Source: Halobacteriales archaeon QS_5_70_17 (GTDB lineage Archaea; Halobacteriota; Halobacteria; Halobacteriales; Haloarculaceae). Taken from it: 50,985 nucleotides of DNA. The stretch covers positions 1 to 50,985 of the forward strand of contig PXRR01000014.1 in NCBI GenBank assembly GCA_003021975.1, in the 5' to 3' direction. The notes under the pieces were generated by a model. That model made no database searches. It was not told where the DNA came from and saw nothing but the letters and a program-made list of their open reading frames with translations. The translations under genes and the position numbers were made by a program. Each line of letters opens with the position of its first letter. The stretch's first letter is position 1. Below, piece by piece: positions 14,723 through 23,719 of this stretch.

Positions 14723-15679
14723 ATGGTAGACAGATCGCAGTTCGCCCGCAGCAAGTCGATCCAGCGGCGGACGGGTCGGACGTTCTACGTCGCGACGAGA
14801 CTCCTCCCGGACCGGGTGCGTCGTCCGACGTACGTCCTCTACGCGTTCTTCCGGATCGCCGACGAGGTAGTCGACGACGAGGACAACGACCTCTCGCCCG
14901 CCGAGCAACGCGAGCGCCTGGAGACGATCAGGGCGGCGGCGCTGGGCCGGGAGCCCACCGACGACCCCGTGCTGGCCGCGTTCCGGGAGCTGCGTGAGAC
15001 GGTCGGCATCGAGGACGAACGCGTCGACGAGTTCGTCGACGCGATGCTCACCGACATCGAGAAGGACCGCTACGAGACCTACGAGGAACTCGAGGCGTAC
15101 ATGGGCGGTTCGGCCGCGGCGGTCGGCGAGATGATGACCGCGCTGATGGATCCCGACGATCCCGAGCGCGCCCGGCCACACGCCCGGCGACTCGGGGAGG
15201 CCTTCCAGCTGACGAACTTCGTCCGGGACGTCCGCGAAGACGTCGTCGAGCGAGGGCGGATCTACCTCCCGGAGACCACGCTGGCAGCCCACGGCGTCCC
15301 CCCGGAGCAGATCGAGCGCCTCGAGTTCGACGGGAGCGTACGGGACGTCGTCCGGGACGAACTGCGCCGCGCCGAGGGACTCTACCGGGAGGGAGTGGCC
15401 GGCATCGAGTACCTCCCGGAGGACTGCCAGTTCCCCGTGCTGCTGGCAGCGGTGCTGTACGCCGACCACCACCGACTCATCCGCGAGCGGGGCTGCGACG
15501 TCATCTCCGCGACCCCCCAGTTGAGCACGCTCCGGAAGCTCCGGCTCGTCGCCCGGACGCGGCTCCACTGGGCGCTCTCGAAGGACCCGGAGCGGGTCTT
15601 CGAGCGGGTCAGCGCCGTGCCCACGGGCGCCGACCGACGACGGGAGCGGGGCGCCGGCGACCCGCGCCCGGTGCGCTAG
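14723..15679 (+). CDS. crtB: Phytoene synthase
   Basis: A 318-residue squalene/phytoene synthase homologue, which condenses two geranylgeranyl diphosphates to phytoene, the first committed step to C40 carotenoids and C50 bacterioruberin. The first Asp-rich motif is RIADEVVDDED (about residues 44-54) and the second is NFVRDVREDVVERGRIYLP (about 164-182). The upstream YVLYAFFR motif and EAYMGGSAAAVGEMM are also present. All active-site Asp residues are intact. It faces the cruF-lyeJ-crtD set, from which it is separated by a CBS gene, forming a compact carotenoid locus. The Arg-rich C-terminal tail is probably disordered. The start ATG is the only good one. Confidence 0.93.
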   Translation: MVDRSQFARSKSIQRRTGRTFYVATRLLPDRVRRPTYVLYAFFRIADEVVDDEDNDLSPAEQRERLETIRAAALGREPTDDPVLAAFRELRETVGIEDERVDEFVDAMLTDIEKDRYETYEELEAYMGGSAAAVGEMMTALMDPDDPERARPHARRLGEAFQLTNFVRDVREDVVERGRIYLPETTLAAHGVPPEQIERLEFDGSVRDVVRDELRRAEGLYREGVAGIEYLPEDCQFPVLLAAVLYADHHRLIRERGCDVISATPQLSTLRKLRLVARTRLHWALSKDPERVFERVSAVPTGADRRRERGAGDPRPVR

Positions 15680-15721
15680 CTCAGTCACCGTCGCCGGTCG
15701 TCGGCCGCGTCGTCCGGTCCG

Positions 15722-16204
15722 TCAGCCGGTCCGCTCCTCGGCCAGCGTCCGGACGACGTCCTCGCGGGTGACGATGCCGACGAGCGCGCCGTCATCGAGG
15801 ACCGGCAGCCGGTTGATCTCCCCGGAGAGCAGTTCGAGGATCCGGTCGAGGTCGTCGTCCGGGCCGACGGTGACCACGTCGCGGGTCATCACCTCGCTGG
15901 TCGACCTGCCGGCGTGTTTCGCCAGGTCGACGCCGAGGTCGAGGTCGTCCCAGGAGACGTCGACCGCGTAGGTCACCGTCTCGGTGAACGGCGGGAGCCC
16001 GATCGGGATCCAGAGCACGCGGTCCTCCGTCTGGAACAGCGCCACGAGGTCGCCCTGCGTGACGATGCCGACGAGGTCGCCGTCGTCGACGACCGGGAAC
16101 CCGTTGAACTCGGCTCTCGCGAGCCGGGAGAGCACCTCGCTGACTTCCATGTCCGGAGGGATGGCCTCGACGTCCGGCGTCATGATGTCGCGTGCGCGTA
16201 GCAT
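15722..16204 (-). CDS. CBS-domain pair protein
   Basis: A 160-residue protein with two CBS motifs. CBS1 is about residues 7-55 (DIMTPDVEAIPPDMEVSEVL, GFPVVDDGDLVGIVTQGDLV) and CBS2 about 103-155 (EVMTRDVVTVGPDDDLDRIL, RLPVLDDGALVGIVTREDVV). The linker of about 50 residues has PIGLPPFTETVTYAVDVSWD, as in stand-alone archaeal CBS pairs. Such proteins usually sense adenine nucleotides or S-adenosyl ligands. I chose the ATG at 16204 because it places CBS1 at the N-terminus; upstream in-frame ATGs add a basic tail. It sits between crtB and cruF but there is no direct sign that it regulates carotenoid synthesis. Confidence 0.88.
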   Translation of the reverse strand: MLRARDIMTPDVEAIPPDMEVSEVLSRLARAEFNGFPVVDDGDLVGIVTQGDLVALFQTEDRVLWIPIGLPPFTETVTYAVDVSWDDLDLGVDLAKHAGRSTSEVMTRDVVTVGPDDDLDRILELLSGEINRLPVLDDGALVGIVTREDVVRTLAEERTG

Positions 16205-16316
16205 GGAGACCAGTGGCGATGACGGCCGACGCGGGGGTATGCGTTTCGGGCGGGGCGACGGGGCCGCGTTCGCCCGCCGAACGCGGCCCAGCGGGAGTGG
16301 GATCGGAACTCCGGGG

Positions 16317-17249
16317 CTACCGCCGGTCGACGAGGGGGACCGTCGGCCGGACGGCGAAGTCGAACCGGTCGGCGTACAGCAGGCCGGCGCCGAACGCACC
16401 GGCGATGACCGTCGGGAGGACGTTCCCGAAGTAGGCGTTGACCGCCCCCCAGAGAACGACGAAGCTCACCAGATCGTCAAGCATGAACTCGCAGTCTCGG
16501 AGCCGGCGGCGCAACCCCGCGCGGTCGAACCCGCGGTCGAACGCGACGGCGGCGACGGTCGCCGACAGCACCCATCCCAGGTAGTTCGAGAGCGGGACGC
16601 CGTAGTAGGCGCCGCCGCCGTCGTACGCCCAGAAGGTGAGCGCGACCGCGCCCGGGTCGAGCACGAGGTCCATGGCGAGGACGCTGCCGACGACCGCCGG
16701 GAGCCGGACGAGCGGTGACGCCGACCGCTCGCCCAGCACGAGCAGACAGAGCAGGTAGCTGTTGAGCACCAGCGGGAAGAAGAAGACCGGCAGCGCGATC
16801 GGGACCGCGCCCGCCAGCATCGGCCCGAGGTCGACGACGTACTCGAACTCGCCGTAGGGCAGCCCCGTCCGGACGCCCGCGTACTCGATCCCGTACGCGT
16901 AGGCCGTCAGCGCGAGCAGCGCGGCCGCCGCCCGGCGGTCGACCAGCGGCGCCGCGCCCGCGATCAGCGGCAGCCGCATCACGAGCACGCCCAGCAAGAC
17001 GAGATAGGGGTTGAACGCGAGCGGCGCGGGGAGCAACCCCTCCGCGGAGGCGACCAGCAGGACCGCGCCGACGGCCGGGAAGACGACTGCGATCGTGAAG
17101 CGGTTCTCCCGGACGAGCGCGTCGAGCCGGGCCTCGATCGCGCGGCGACCGGACGGCGTCCGCTCGCCGTCGACCGCTCGGTCGGGTCCGCCGTCGGGTC
17201 CGCCGCTCCGGGTCGGTCGGCCGGCCGCGCTCCCGTCGCCGTCACCCAT
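16317..17249 (-). CDS. cruF: Bisanhydrobacterioruberin hydratase
   Basis: A 310-residue integral membrane protein of the CruF/DUF422 carotenoid hydratase family, which adds water to the C-2''/C-3'' double bonds in the last steps of bacterioruberin synthesis. The first 40 residues are a Gly/Asp/Arg linker. About seven transmembrane helices follow, with family blocks AYGIEYAGVRTGLPYGEFEY, GAVPIALPVFFFPLVLNSYL and VLDPGAVALTFWAYDGGGAY, then YYGVPLSNYLGWVLS. It overlaps the 3' end of lyeJ by 8 nt, so lyeJ and cruF are co-transcribed. The order crtD-lyeJ-cruF is the standard haloarchaeal arrangement. Confidence 0.88.
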   Translation of the reverse strand: MGDGDGSAAGRPTRSGGPDGGPDRAVDGERTPSGRRAIEARLDALVRENRFTIAVVFPAVGAVLLVASAEGLLPAPLAFNPYLVLLGVLVMRLPLIAGAAPLVDRRAAAALLALTAYAYGIEYAGVRTGLPYGEFEYVVDLGPMLAGAVPIALPVFFFPLVLNSYLLCLLVLGERSASPLVRLPAVVGSVLAMDLVLDPGAVALTFWAYDGGGAYYGVPLSNYLGWVLSATVAAVAFDRGFDRAGLRRRLRDCEFMLDDLVSFVVLWGAVNAYFGNVLPTVIAGAFGAGLLYADRFDFAVRPTVPLVDRR

Positions 17250-18107
17250 ACAGCAGCACCCACAGGCCGGCCATCGTGACGGCCATCCCGACCAGCGTGT
17301 TGATCGCCGGGTACCACCAGTACGCCTCGCTGACGTCGACCCCCGAGGCGACGATGCCGAGGACGACGACGGGATAGATTCCGAGGACGGCGGCGAAGAA
17401 TGGGTGGACGAGCCCGAAGACCAGCGCCGCGAGCAGCCAGCAAGCCGCGCAGTAGGCGTAGGCCCGCCGCTCGCCCAGCGCCGTCGCGGTCGTCTCGATG
17501 CCGGCCTCCCGGTCGGGCTCGATGTCGGGGATCGCCGAGAACGTGTGCATCCCCATCGTCCAGAGCCAGCCGCCGGCGACGGCCGCCGCGGGCGGATAGC
17601 GGCCGGTCAGGGCGGCGTAGGCGACGACCCCCGGGAGGACGTACAGTCCGTTAGAGACCGAATCGAGGAGGGGCGTCGTCTTGAACCGAAGCGGCGGGGC
17701 GCTGTACTCGGTCGCCAGCAGCCACCACGCCGCCAGCGCCGCCAGCGCCGGGAGCGGCCGGCCAGCGGGACCGCCAGCAGCGCGCTGACCGCGACGGCCC
17801 CGAGGACGAGCCGGTCGCCCCGGTAGCGGACCTCTCGGTCTTCCTTTTTCTCGTTGTTCTCGTCGGCGTCGGCGTCGAAGACGTCGTTGATCCCGTAGAG
17901 GTAGACGTTCCCCGGGACGAGGAAGTACGCGAACAGCGCGAGCGCGACGGGGGCGAACAGGTCGCCCACCTCGCGGGCGCCGTAGGCGACGCCGACGACG
18001 ACCGGCCCGGCGAGGTACGGCCAGAACCGCGGCCGCGAGAGCCGCAGCAGGTAGCCCGCCCGGGTCGAGGCCGGCGGGAGCAGACCGTCGAGGTAGCCCG
18101 ACGCCAT
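17242..18107 (-). pseudogene. lyeJ: Lycopene elongase (UbiA prenyltransferase), frameshifted
   Basis: Product of the bacterioruberin pathway that transfers C5 units to lycopene to build the C50 chain. The N-terminal part reads from ATG 18107 (MASGYLDGLLPPASTRAGYL, then LSRPRFWPYLAGPVVVGVAY and GINDVFDADADENNEKKEDR, which holds the prenyl-diphosphate Asp motif NDVFDADADE). The C-terminal part, in the next frame, reads ALAAWWLLATEYSAPPLRFK, then TMGMHTFSAIPDIEPDREAG with the second Asp motif. Frame changes near 17755-17770, where a GGCCGGCC run has lost one or four bases. Both halves are well conserved, so the break may be a sequencing indel; if real, the cell would lack C50 carotenoid. The start lies in an overlapping TGATG with the crtD end. 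Confidence 0.8.
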
Positions 18108-19637
18108 CACCGGCCGTGGGTCCCGCGCCCGCGCCTCGACGACCGCGGTCGCCGCGTGCTCGCCGCTGATCAGGCACATCGGCATCCCGATCCCGGGAGT
18201 CGTGTACCCCCCGGTGAAGTAGAGGCCGTCGACGGCCGACGAGCGGTGCCCCGGCCGCATGAGGGCGGTCTGGCGGAGCGTGTGCGCGAGGCCGCCCAGC
18301 GCGTTGCCCCGGTAGGCGTTGTACCGGTCGGCGAAGTCCCGGACCGAGAAGGTCTCCTCGACGACGATCCGGCCTCTGAGGTCGACGCCGGTCTGCTCGG
18401 CCACGTCTGCGATCACCCGGTCGCGGTACCGGCGGCGGAGGGCGTCGGTGTCCTCGAGTCCCGGGGCGACGGGCACGAGCGCGAACAGGGTCGAGTGGCC
18501 GTCGGGGGCGACGGAGTCGTCGGTCGCGCTGGGGACACAGAGGTAGTAGGCGGGGTCGTCGGGCCAGGCCGGGTCCTCGAAGACCTGCTCGAAGTGGTCG
18601 TCCCAGTCGGTCGGGAGCACGAGCGTGTGGTGTGCCAGCGGGTCGACGTCGCCTTCGACGCCCAGATACAGCAGGAAGGCGCTCGGCGAGTAGGTGCGCG
18701 CGGCCCAGTAGTCCTCGTCGTACTGCCGCTCGTGGTCGGGGAGCAGCGCCAGTTCGGTGTGGGCGTAGTCGGCGTTGCTGACGACGCGGTCGGGCCGGCG
18801 GACCCGCCCGTCGGCGGTCTCGACGTGGAACCCCTCGCGGCGCTTCGTGATCTCGGTGACCTCGGCGCCGGTGACGTACTCCGCGCCGAGGTCAGCCCCT
18901 AGGTCGACCAGCGCGTCGACGACCGCGCCGATCCCGCCCTCCGGGTAGTAGACGCCCATGTTGAAATCGACGTGGGACATCATGTTGTACAGCGCGGGCG
19001 TTGTCGACGGGGAGCCGCCGAGGAAGACCAGCGTGTACTGCATGATCTGGCGGAGCTTCGGGTGGTCGAAGTAGTCCGCGACGTAGTCGTCCATCGTCCC
19101 GAGCAACCGGAGGCCGATCGGCGCCGCCCGCAGCACGTCGAGGTCCACCCAGTCCCGCAGGCGGGGGCGGTCCTCGTAGACGAAGTGCTCCATCGCGGTC
19201 TCGTAGTGGCGCTCGCTGGTCGCGAGGTACTCCTCGAGGGCCGCCCCGGCGCCGTCCTCGTAGCGCTCGAAGGTCTCGACCATCGCCTCCCGGTCCGGAA
19301 CGACGTCGATCCGGTCGCCGTCCTTGTAGAAGATCCGGTAGTGCGGGTCGAGGTGCTGGAGGTCGTAGTAGTCCCCCGGAGCGCGGTCGAAGCGGGCGAA
19401 GAACCGCTCGAAGACGTCGGGCATCAGATACCACGACGGCCCCATGTCGAACCGGAACCCCTCGGTCTCGAGGCGCGAGGCTCGGCCGCCGACCTGCTCG
19501 TTTTTCTCCAGTACCTCGACGTCGGCGCCGGCGTCGGACAGAAAGCAGGCCGCCGAGAGGCCCCCGAACCCGCCGCCGACGACCGTCACGGACCGACCGG
19601 CGAGAGGGCGAGCGTCGTCTCCCTGTCGCGTCGTCAT
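18107..19637 (-). CDS. crtD: Carotenoid 3,4-desaturase (phytoene-desaturase family)
   Basis: A FAD-dependent desaturase of about 507 residues. The N-terminal dinucleotide-binding motif is VVGGGFGGLSAACFLSDAGA, then EVLEKNEQVGGRA. The C-terminal signature is GLYFTGGYTTPGIGMPMCLI followed by SGEHAATAVVEARARD. In haloarchaea crtD acts with lyeJ and cruF to make bisanhydrobacterioruberin. A TTTAG element at about 19662-19666 lies 25-29 nt before the ATG at 19637, supporting the start. In the sequence given there is no in-frame stop: the frame reads through ARDPRPVMASG into lyeJ and ends at 17607. The overlapping TGATG at 18105-18109 suggests the native stop is TGA at 18107-18109 in a neighbouring frame, so a small indel just upstream is likely. 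Confidence 0.85.
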
Positions 19638-19731
19638 ACGCTCTCTGAGGGCGGAAGCCCCTAAAGCGGCGCGTTCCGGATGGCCGGCGACTGCCACCCC
19701 ACGGCTTATCAGCGTCAGCACCGAGGACGCT

Positions 19732-19749
19732 ACCGACGCGCGCGTCGGT
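19732..19749. repeat. 18-bp perfect palindrome at the start of the GT2 gene
   Basis: ACCGACGCGCGCGTCGGT spans the start region of the glycosyltransferase (GTG at 19748). It is a perfect dyad and could be an operator or translation-blocking hairpin; a chance match in GC-rich DNA is also possible. Confidence 0.4.
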
Positions 19750-20433
19750 GATCGTTCCCGCTCGCGAGGAGCGAGCGCGGATCGCGTCGGCGCTGTCGTC
19801 GCTCGAGGCGCTCCGGGTGGCGGCCCCCTACGGGGTGATCGCCGTCGTCGCGGGGGAGGACGGGACCCGGTCGGTGGCCCGGTCGTTCGATGGCGTCCGG
19901 GTCGTCGAAGGCACCGGGCGGGGGGGTGGAGTCGACCGCAATCGGGGGGCCGCGGCCGCCGCCGGCGAGTACCTCGCGTTCGTCGGCGCCGACACGGTCG
20001 TTCGCCCCGACTACCTGGCCGCGATGACGTCGTTCGTCGAGCGGCGGGACCTGGCCGGCGCCACCTCGCGGTTCCGATTTCACGACGCCGGTTCCCCCCG
20101 ACCGAGGTTCGTCCGCCGGGTCGCGGACGCCCGCTCCGATCGGGTCCGGAACCCCTGTCTCCCGGGGTTCAACGCAGTCGTGTCGGCGGACGACTTCTGC
20201 GCGGTGGGCGGATTCCCGGACGCCCCAACGAGGACGTCGGTCTCTCCGAGCGCCTCGGCGAGCGGGGACCGACCGCCGTCCACCCCGCACCACTGGTCGT
20301 CACGGCGGCGCGGCGGATCGAGCGCCTCGGCCTGGTCGGAGTCGCCGCCCACTACCTCCACGAGGAACTGCGCCGGCGGGGCGGACGCCGGCCGACGATC
20401 ACCGCCCCGAACCCGCGCCGCAACGACGATTAG
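19748..20433 (+). pseudogene. Family 2 glycosyltransferase, one frameshift
   Basis: A GT-A fold glycosyltransferase of about 227 residues if repaired. The N-terminal frame reads MIVPAREERARIASALSSLE, VVEGTGRGGGVDRNRGAAAA and EYLAFVGADTVVRPDYLAAM, where GADT takes the place of the DxD metal motif, then PGFNAVVSADDFCAVGGFPD. After the C4 run at 20223-20226, where one base appears to be missing, the frame continues as NEDVGLSERLGERGPTAVHP and VGVAAHYLHEELRRRGG. The ED-loop (NEDVGLSERL) is the usual acceptor-side catalytic element. Start GTG 19748 is chosen because sequence upstream has no other start; the domain may begin a few residues earlier. Acceptor unknown; its place beside crtD is suggestive only. 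Confidence 0.72.
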
Positions 20434-20454
20434 GCGCCCGTCCGTACCGGGCGT

Positions 20455-21147
20455 ATGGACGACGCCACGGCCGTCGTGACCGGCGCCAGCCGCGGAATCG
20501 GAGCGAGCGTCGCCCGCCAGTTCGCCGCCGAGGGCGCCCGGGTCGTCGTCTGCGCCCGCGACGGGGACGCGGTCGAGGCAGTCGCCAAGGGGATCCGCAC
20601 CGACGGTGGAACGGCGAGGGCGGTTCGCGCGGACGTCCGCGACGAGTTCGACGTCGAGCGCCTCGTCGAGGTCGCCGCCCGCGAGGGCGGCGGGATCGAC
20701 GTCGTCGTCGCGAACGCCGGCGTCTACCACGGCGACCCCGGGGCGACGCCGCTGGACGAAGAGAGCTACAGCGCCTTCGACGACCACGTCCGGACGAACG
20801 GACGGGGCGTGTTCGCCACGATCCGGGAGGCCGCGCCGCACCTCGCCGACGGCGCCCGGGTACTGGTTCCCTCCGGTCCGATCGCCCGGGAGGCCGACCC
20901 CGGTTTCGGTTCATACGCCGTCTCGAAGGCGCTCGCGGAGGCGGTCGCCCGCCAGTTCGCCGCCGCCCTCCGCGCTCCCGTGGGCGTCGTCGATCCCGGG
21001 CGGGTCGCGACCGACCTCGCCGGGGACGCCGGCCGCGACCCCGACGAAATCGCCCCCATGTTCTGCTGGGCAGCGACCGACGCGCCGGCCGAGGACCTCG
21101 ACGGGGGCGTCCTCACGCTCCGGGACTGGAAGGCCGCAACCCGCTGA
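20455..21147 (+). CDS. Short-chain dehydrogenase/reductase
   Basis: A 230-residue classical SDR. The cofactor motif TGASRGIG is at residues 9-16, the VVCARDG loop after beta2 suggests NADP(H), and NAG appears in VVVANAGVYHG. The catalytic Ser lies in LVPSGPIA and the Tyr-Lys pair in YAVSK, giving the complete Asn-Ser-Tyr-Lys set except that the Asn position (HVRTNGRGVF) is compatible. Substrate cannot be read. The gene follows the GT2 gene by 21 nt on the same strand and may share its transcript. Cytoplasmic. Confidence 0.87.
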   Translation: MDDATAVVTGASRGIGASVARQFAAEGARVVVCARDGDAVEAVAKGIRTDGGTARAVRADVRDEFDVERLVEVAAREGGGIDVVVANAGVYHGDPGATPLDEESYSAFDDHVRTNGRGVFATIREAAPHLADGARVLVPSGPIAREADPGFGSYAVSKALAEAVARQFAAALRAPVGVVDPGRVATDLAGDAGRDPDEIAPMFCWAATDAPAEDLDGGVLTLRDWKAATR

Positions 21148-21187
21148 CCGACGGCCTTATTAATCTCTGCCGGTCGATTGTTAATTG

Positions 21188-22096
21188 ATGGGCGAGAACG
21201 ACACCGCGGTCGGCGTTCGCTTCGACGCAGGGGCGGGACTCGCGGCCGGCGCGGTCGCGGTGTTGGTAGCGCTGTCCGCGCTGGGACTCTCGGCGGGGCT
21301 CTGGAAGGTGACGGTCATCGCGTGGGTGGCGTTTCTCGCGATGGCGGGAGCCGCTCCCCTGGGCGCGCGGGCGGCCCGGACGACGGGCGAGTGGACCGGC
21401 GGACCCGAAGCCGATCGCGACCGTCGGGGGCGCTCCGACGCCCGCCGCCTCGTCTGGGGGTACGGGCTCGCGAGCGGCGCCATGATCGCCAGCGCGGCGG
21501 CGTTCGTCCTGCCGCAGGCCATCTCGCTGCACCCGAAGTTCGGCGGGTTCGGCGTCGCCTCGGGACTGGTCATCGGGTTCGGGAGCCACGTCGTCGGCCA
21601 CCGCCTCTCGCACCGCGACCTCCCGATGGACGAGACCGCCGCGCACCTCTCGGCGCACGCCCTCTCGGCGGGACTGATCATCGGGCTCGTCTACGGGACG
21701 ATGCCGTCGATCGGCCTCCTGCTCGGACTGGCGATCGTCTCCCACAAGGGGCCGGCGGGCTACGCCGCCGCGCGCCGCCTCGCGGCCGCCGGCCGTCCCG
21801 CGGGCGTGGTCCTAGTCCCCGCCACGGGGGTCGGCCTGACCGCAATCCCGGCCGCCTACGTCGCCCTCCCGCGGATCGACCCGCTGAACGCCGCGGTGTT
21901 CGGCTTCGCCGCCGGCATCTTCCTGCACGTCGCGATGGACTTCCTGCCCCGCTGTGAGGTCGGCAGCGAGGTGACCGAAATCACGGGGATCACCGCCACC
22001 GACCACGACCTGCTCGACCGCCTTCGTATCCACGCCGTCGCGAGCACGCTACTCGGCGCTCTCGCCGTCTTCCTCGCCTGGGCGGCGCTAGCGTAG
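21188..22096 (+). CDS. ZIP family metal transporter-like membrane protein
   Basis: A 302-residue polytopic membrane protein of about eight transmembrane helices. The core pair of helices reads LSAHALSAGLIIGLVYG and LLLGLAIVSHKGPAGYAAAR, matching the ZIP transmembrane IV/V pattern (His-rich helix, then H-K-x-P-x-G), and a later helix has AAGIFLHVAMDFLPRCE. ZIP proteins import divalent metals such as zinc. The usual His-Asn/Ser-x-x-Asp of helix IV is only partly kept. The ATG at 21188 is chosen over the TTG one codon earlier; TTATTAAT at 21157-21164 gives a TATA box 24-31 nt upstream. The gene ends 9 nt inside the convergent oxidoreductase gene. Confidence 0.72.
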   Translation: MGENDTAVGVRFDAGAGLAAGAVAVLVALSALGLSAGLWKVTVIAWVAFLAMAGAAPLGARAARTTGEWTGGPEADRDRRGRSDARRLVWGYGLASGAMIASAAAFVLPQAISLHPKFGGFGVASGLVIGFGSHVVGHRLSHRDLPMDETAAHLSAHALSAGLIIGLVYGTMPSIGLLLGLAIVSHKGPAGYAAARRLAAAGRPAGVVLVPATGVGLTAIPAAYVALPRIDPLNAAVFGFAAGIFLHVAMDFLPRCEVGSEVTEITGITATDHDLLDRLRIHAVASTLLGALAVFLAWAALA

Positions 22097-23082
22097 GTCG
22101 ACCCGCTCGCCGCGCTCGGCCGCCTCGTAGACCGCCGACGGGAGTTCGAGGTCGGCGAGGCCCACGTCGCCGTCGGGCATCGGCTCCTCCCCGGCGAGGA
22201 CGGCGTGGCCGAAGTGCGCGAACTCCTCGCGGACCTCGTTGATCCGGCTCGACATCGAGGGTCCCCTCGTTCCCCTGACCCGGACCCGATCGTCGTAGCC
22301 GCCGGCGAAACTCGCCGCGCAACTCGCAGTCGCCCCGCCGTCGAAGCGGACGTCGTAGGTCGTCCGCTCGTCGACACCCTCGAAGGCGTCGCCCTTCGAG
22401 ACGGTCGTCCCGGTGACCGTGACCGGATCGCCGTCGGCGACAAACCGGGCCGCGGTCGCGGTGTAGACGCCGGCGTCCATCAGCGCCCCGCCGCTCGCGA
22501 GCTCCGGGCTGATGCGCCACTGGTCGGGGCCGCCGAGGGCCAGCACGTCGAACGAGACGGTCGCGTCGACGTGGGTCATCTCACCGACTGCGCCCCTTTC
22601 ACCAGTTCCCGGGCCCGCAGGAACGCCGGCTCCGCCCGGAGCCGGTAGGCGACCATCAGGGTCGCGCCGGCCTCCGCGCAGACCTCTCGGAGGCGCCGGG
22701 CGCGCTCGACGGACTTCTCGATGGGCTTCTCGACGACGACGTCCTTCCCGAGTTCGGCGGCCGTCTCGACGGCCCCGAGGTGCCGGCCCGTCGGCGTGGC
22801 GACGTAGACGGCGTCGTCGGCGTCGGCCGCCTCGCCGTCGTCGTGCTCCCCGTAGGAGAGGACGCGGTCGGCACCTACCTCCGCGGCCACGGACTCGCCT
22901 TTCTCCGGCGACCCGGTGACCAGCGTCGTCGCCTCGCAGTAGTCGGTCGCGTCGAAGCCCGGGAGCGCCTGGTCGCGGGCGAACGCCCCCGGACCGACGA
23001 CGGCAAGCCGGACGGTCCCGTCGACGCCCCCGGTTTCCTACTCGCGGCGCTCGAAGGACTCGAGGTACTGCTGGAGCGTCAC
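22088..23082 (-). pseudogene. Gfo/Idh/MocA-type oxidoreductase, decayed
   Basis: A sugar-dehydrogenase homologue (the family that includes haloarchaeal xylose/glucose dehydrogenases) with several lesions. The start is probably GTG 23082 (MTLQQYLESFERRE). An in-frame TAG lies at 23038-23040 where Trp is expected (FERREW). Next come VRLAVVGPGAFARDQALPGF, VYVATPTGRHLGAVETAAE and DVVVEKPIEKSVERARRLRE, with the EKP motif. The frame then breaks at the C4 run 22593-22596 and resumes as GEMTHVDATVSFDVLALGG, SGGALMDAGVYTATAARFV and INEVREEFAHFGHAVLAGEE. The C-terminal half also lacks about 20 residues before INEVREEF. Two or more independent lesions make this a real pseudogene rather than one sequencing error. 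Confidence 0.75.
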
Positions 23083-23137
23083 GGGAGCGCTTCGGCGCGC
23101 ACGCGGGTACGGGTGACGGCCGCCGGAGGCCTCGCCG

Positions 23138-23644
23138 CTAGGTCTCGATCCCGGTCGCCGGATCGGAGAGATCCCAGAGCACGCGGGGGAGGAACGCGTC
23201 GAGGTTGTCGATCACGCGGCGCTCGCTGACGTTCAGCCCGTCGCAGTAGTCGTGAGCCGAGTCCCGCACGCTCACGCGGATGTCGCCGTCCTCGACGCGG
23301 ACCTCCAGCGGGAAGACCGAACAGCGCGCCGGCTTCCAGTCGTGCCCGGCGTGCAGCGCACAGAGGCCGTCCTCGCGCAGGAAGTAACAGGCGCGGCCGT
23401 CGACGTCGACGTGTTCCCGGCGGTCTTTCTCCTCGCGGCGGACGGCGGCGCGGCCGTGGACGTCCGTCGTCGCGTCGTCGAGGCTCGCGCGCTCGGCGAG
23501 TTCCGGCAGGTCCTCCTCGTAGAGGAGGACACCGCGGTGACAGCACCAGGTACACCCGTCGACGCACTCGAACGTGAGATCCGGGTCGAACTCCACGACG
23601 GCCTCACACCCCGGGTGAACCTCGACGCGGCGGGGTTCGCTCAC
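23138..23644 (-). CDS. YkgJ family cysteine-cluster protein
   Basis: A 168-residue zinc/iron-chelate protein. The cysteine cluster is FECVDGCTWCCHRGVLLYEE (residues 25-44), followed by ACYFLREDGLCALHAGHDWK and PARCSVFPLEVRVEDGD, then SAHDYCDGLN. This C-x3-C-x2-CC plus CxxH/C pattern matches YkgJ/UPF0153 members, of unknown biochemical role and thought to bind metal. Length and Cys spacing are typical. It is followed 55 nt downstream by the broken oxidoreductase gene on the same strand. Cytoplasmic. Confidence 0.85.
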   Translation of the reverse strand: MSEPRRVEVHPGCEAVVEFDPDLTFECVDGCTWCCHRGVLLYEEDLPELAERASLDDATTDVHGRAAVRREEKDRREHVDVDGRACYFLREDGLCALHAGHDWKPARCSVFPLEVRVEDGDIRVSVRDSAHDYCDGLNVSERRVIDNLDAFLPRVLWDLSDPATGIET

Positions 23645-23719
23645 GTCCGCCGGGTAGCCGACCGACGAGCATACGTCCTTCGGCGCCGGGAGAGAGGAGC
23701 GGTCGGCCTCGGGTCGACG

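Noticed and set aside
14437-14754. 105-codon minus-strand frame across the UspA-crtB gap
   Set aside because: It covers both promoters and the start of crtB and has no recognisable fold or composition bias of neighbouring genes.
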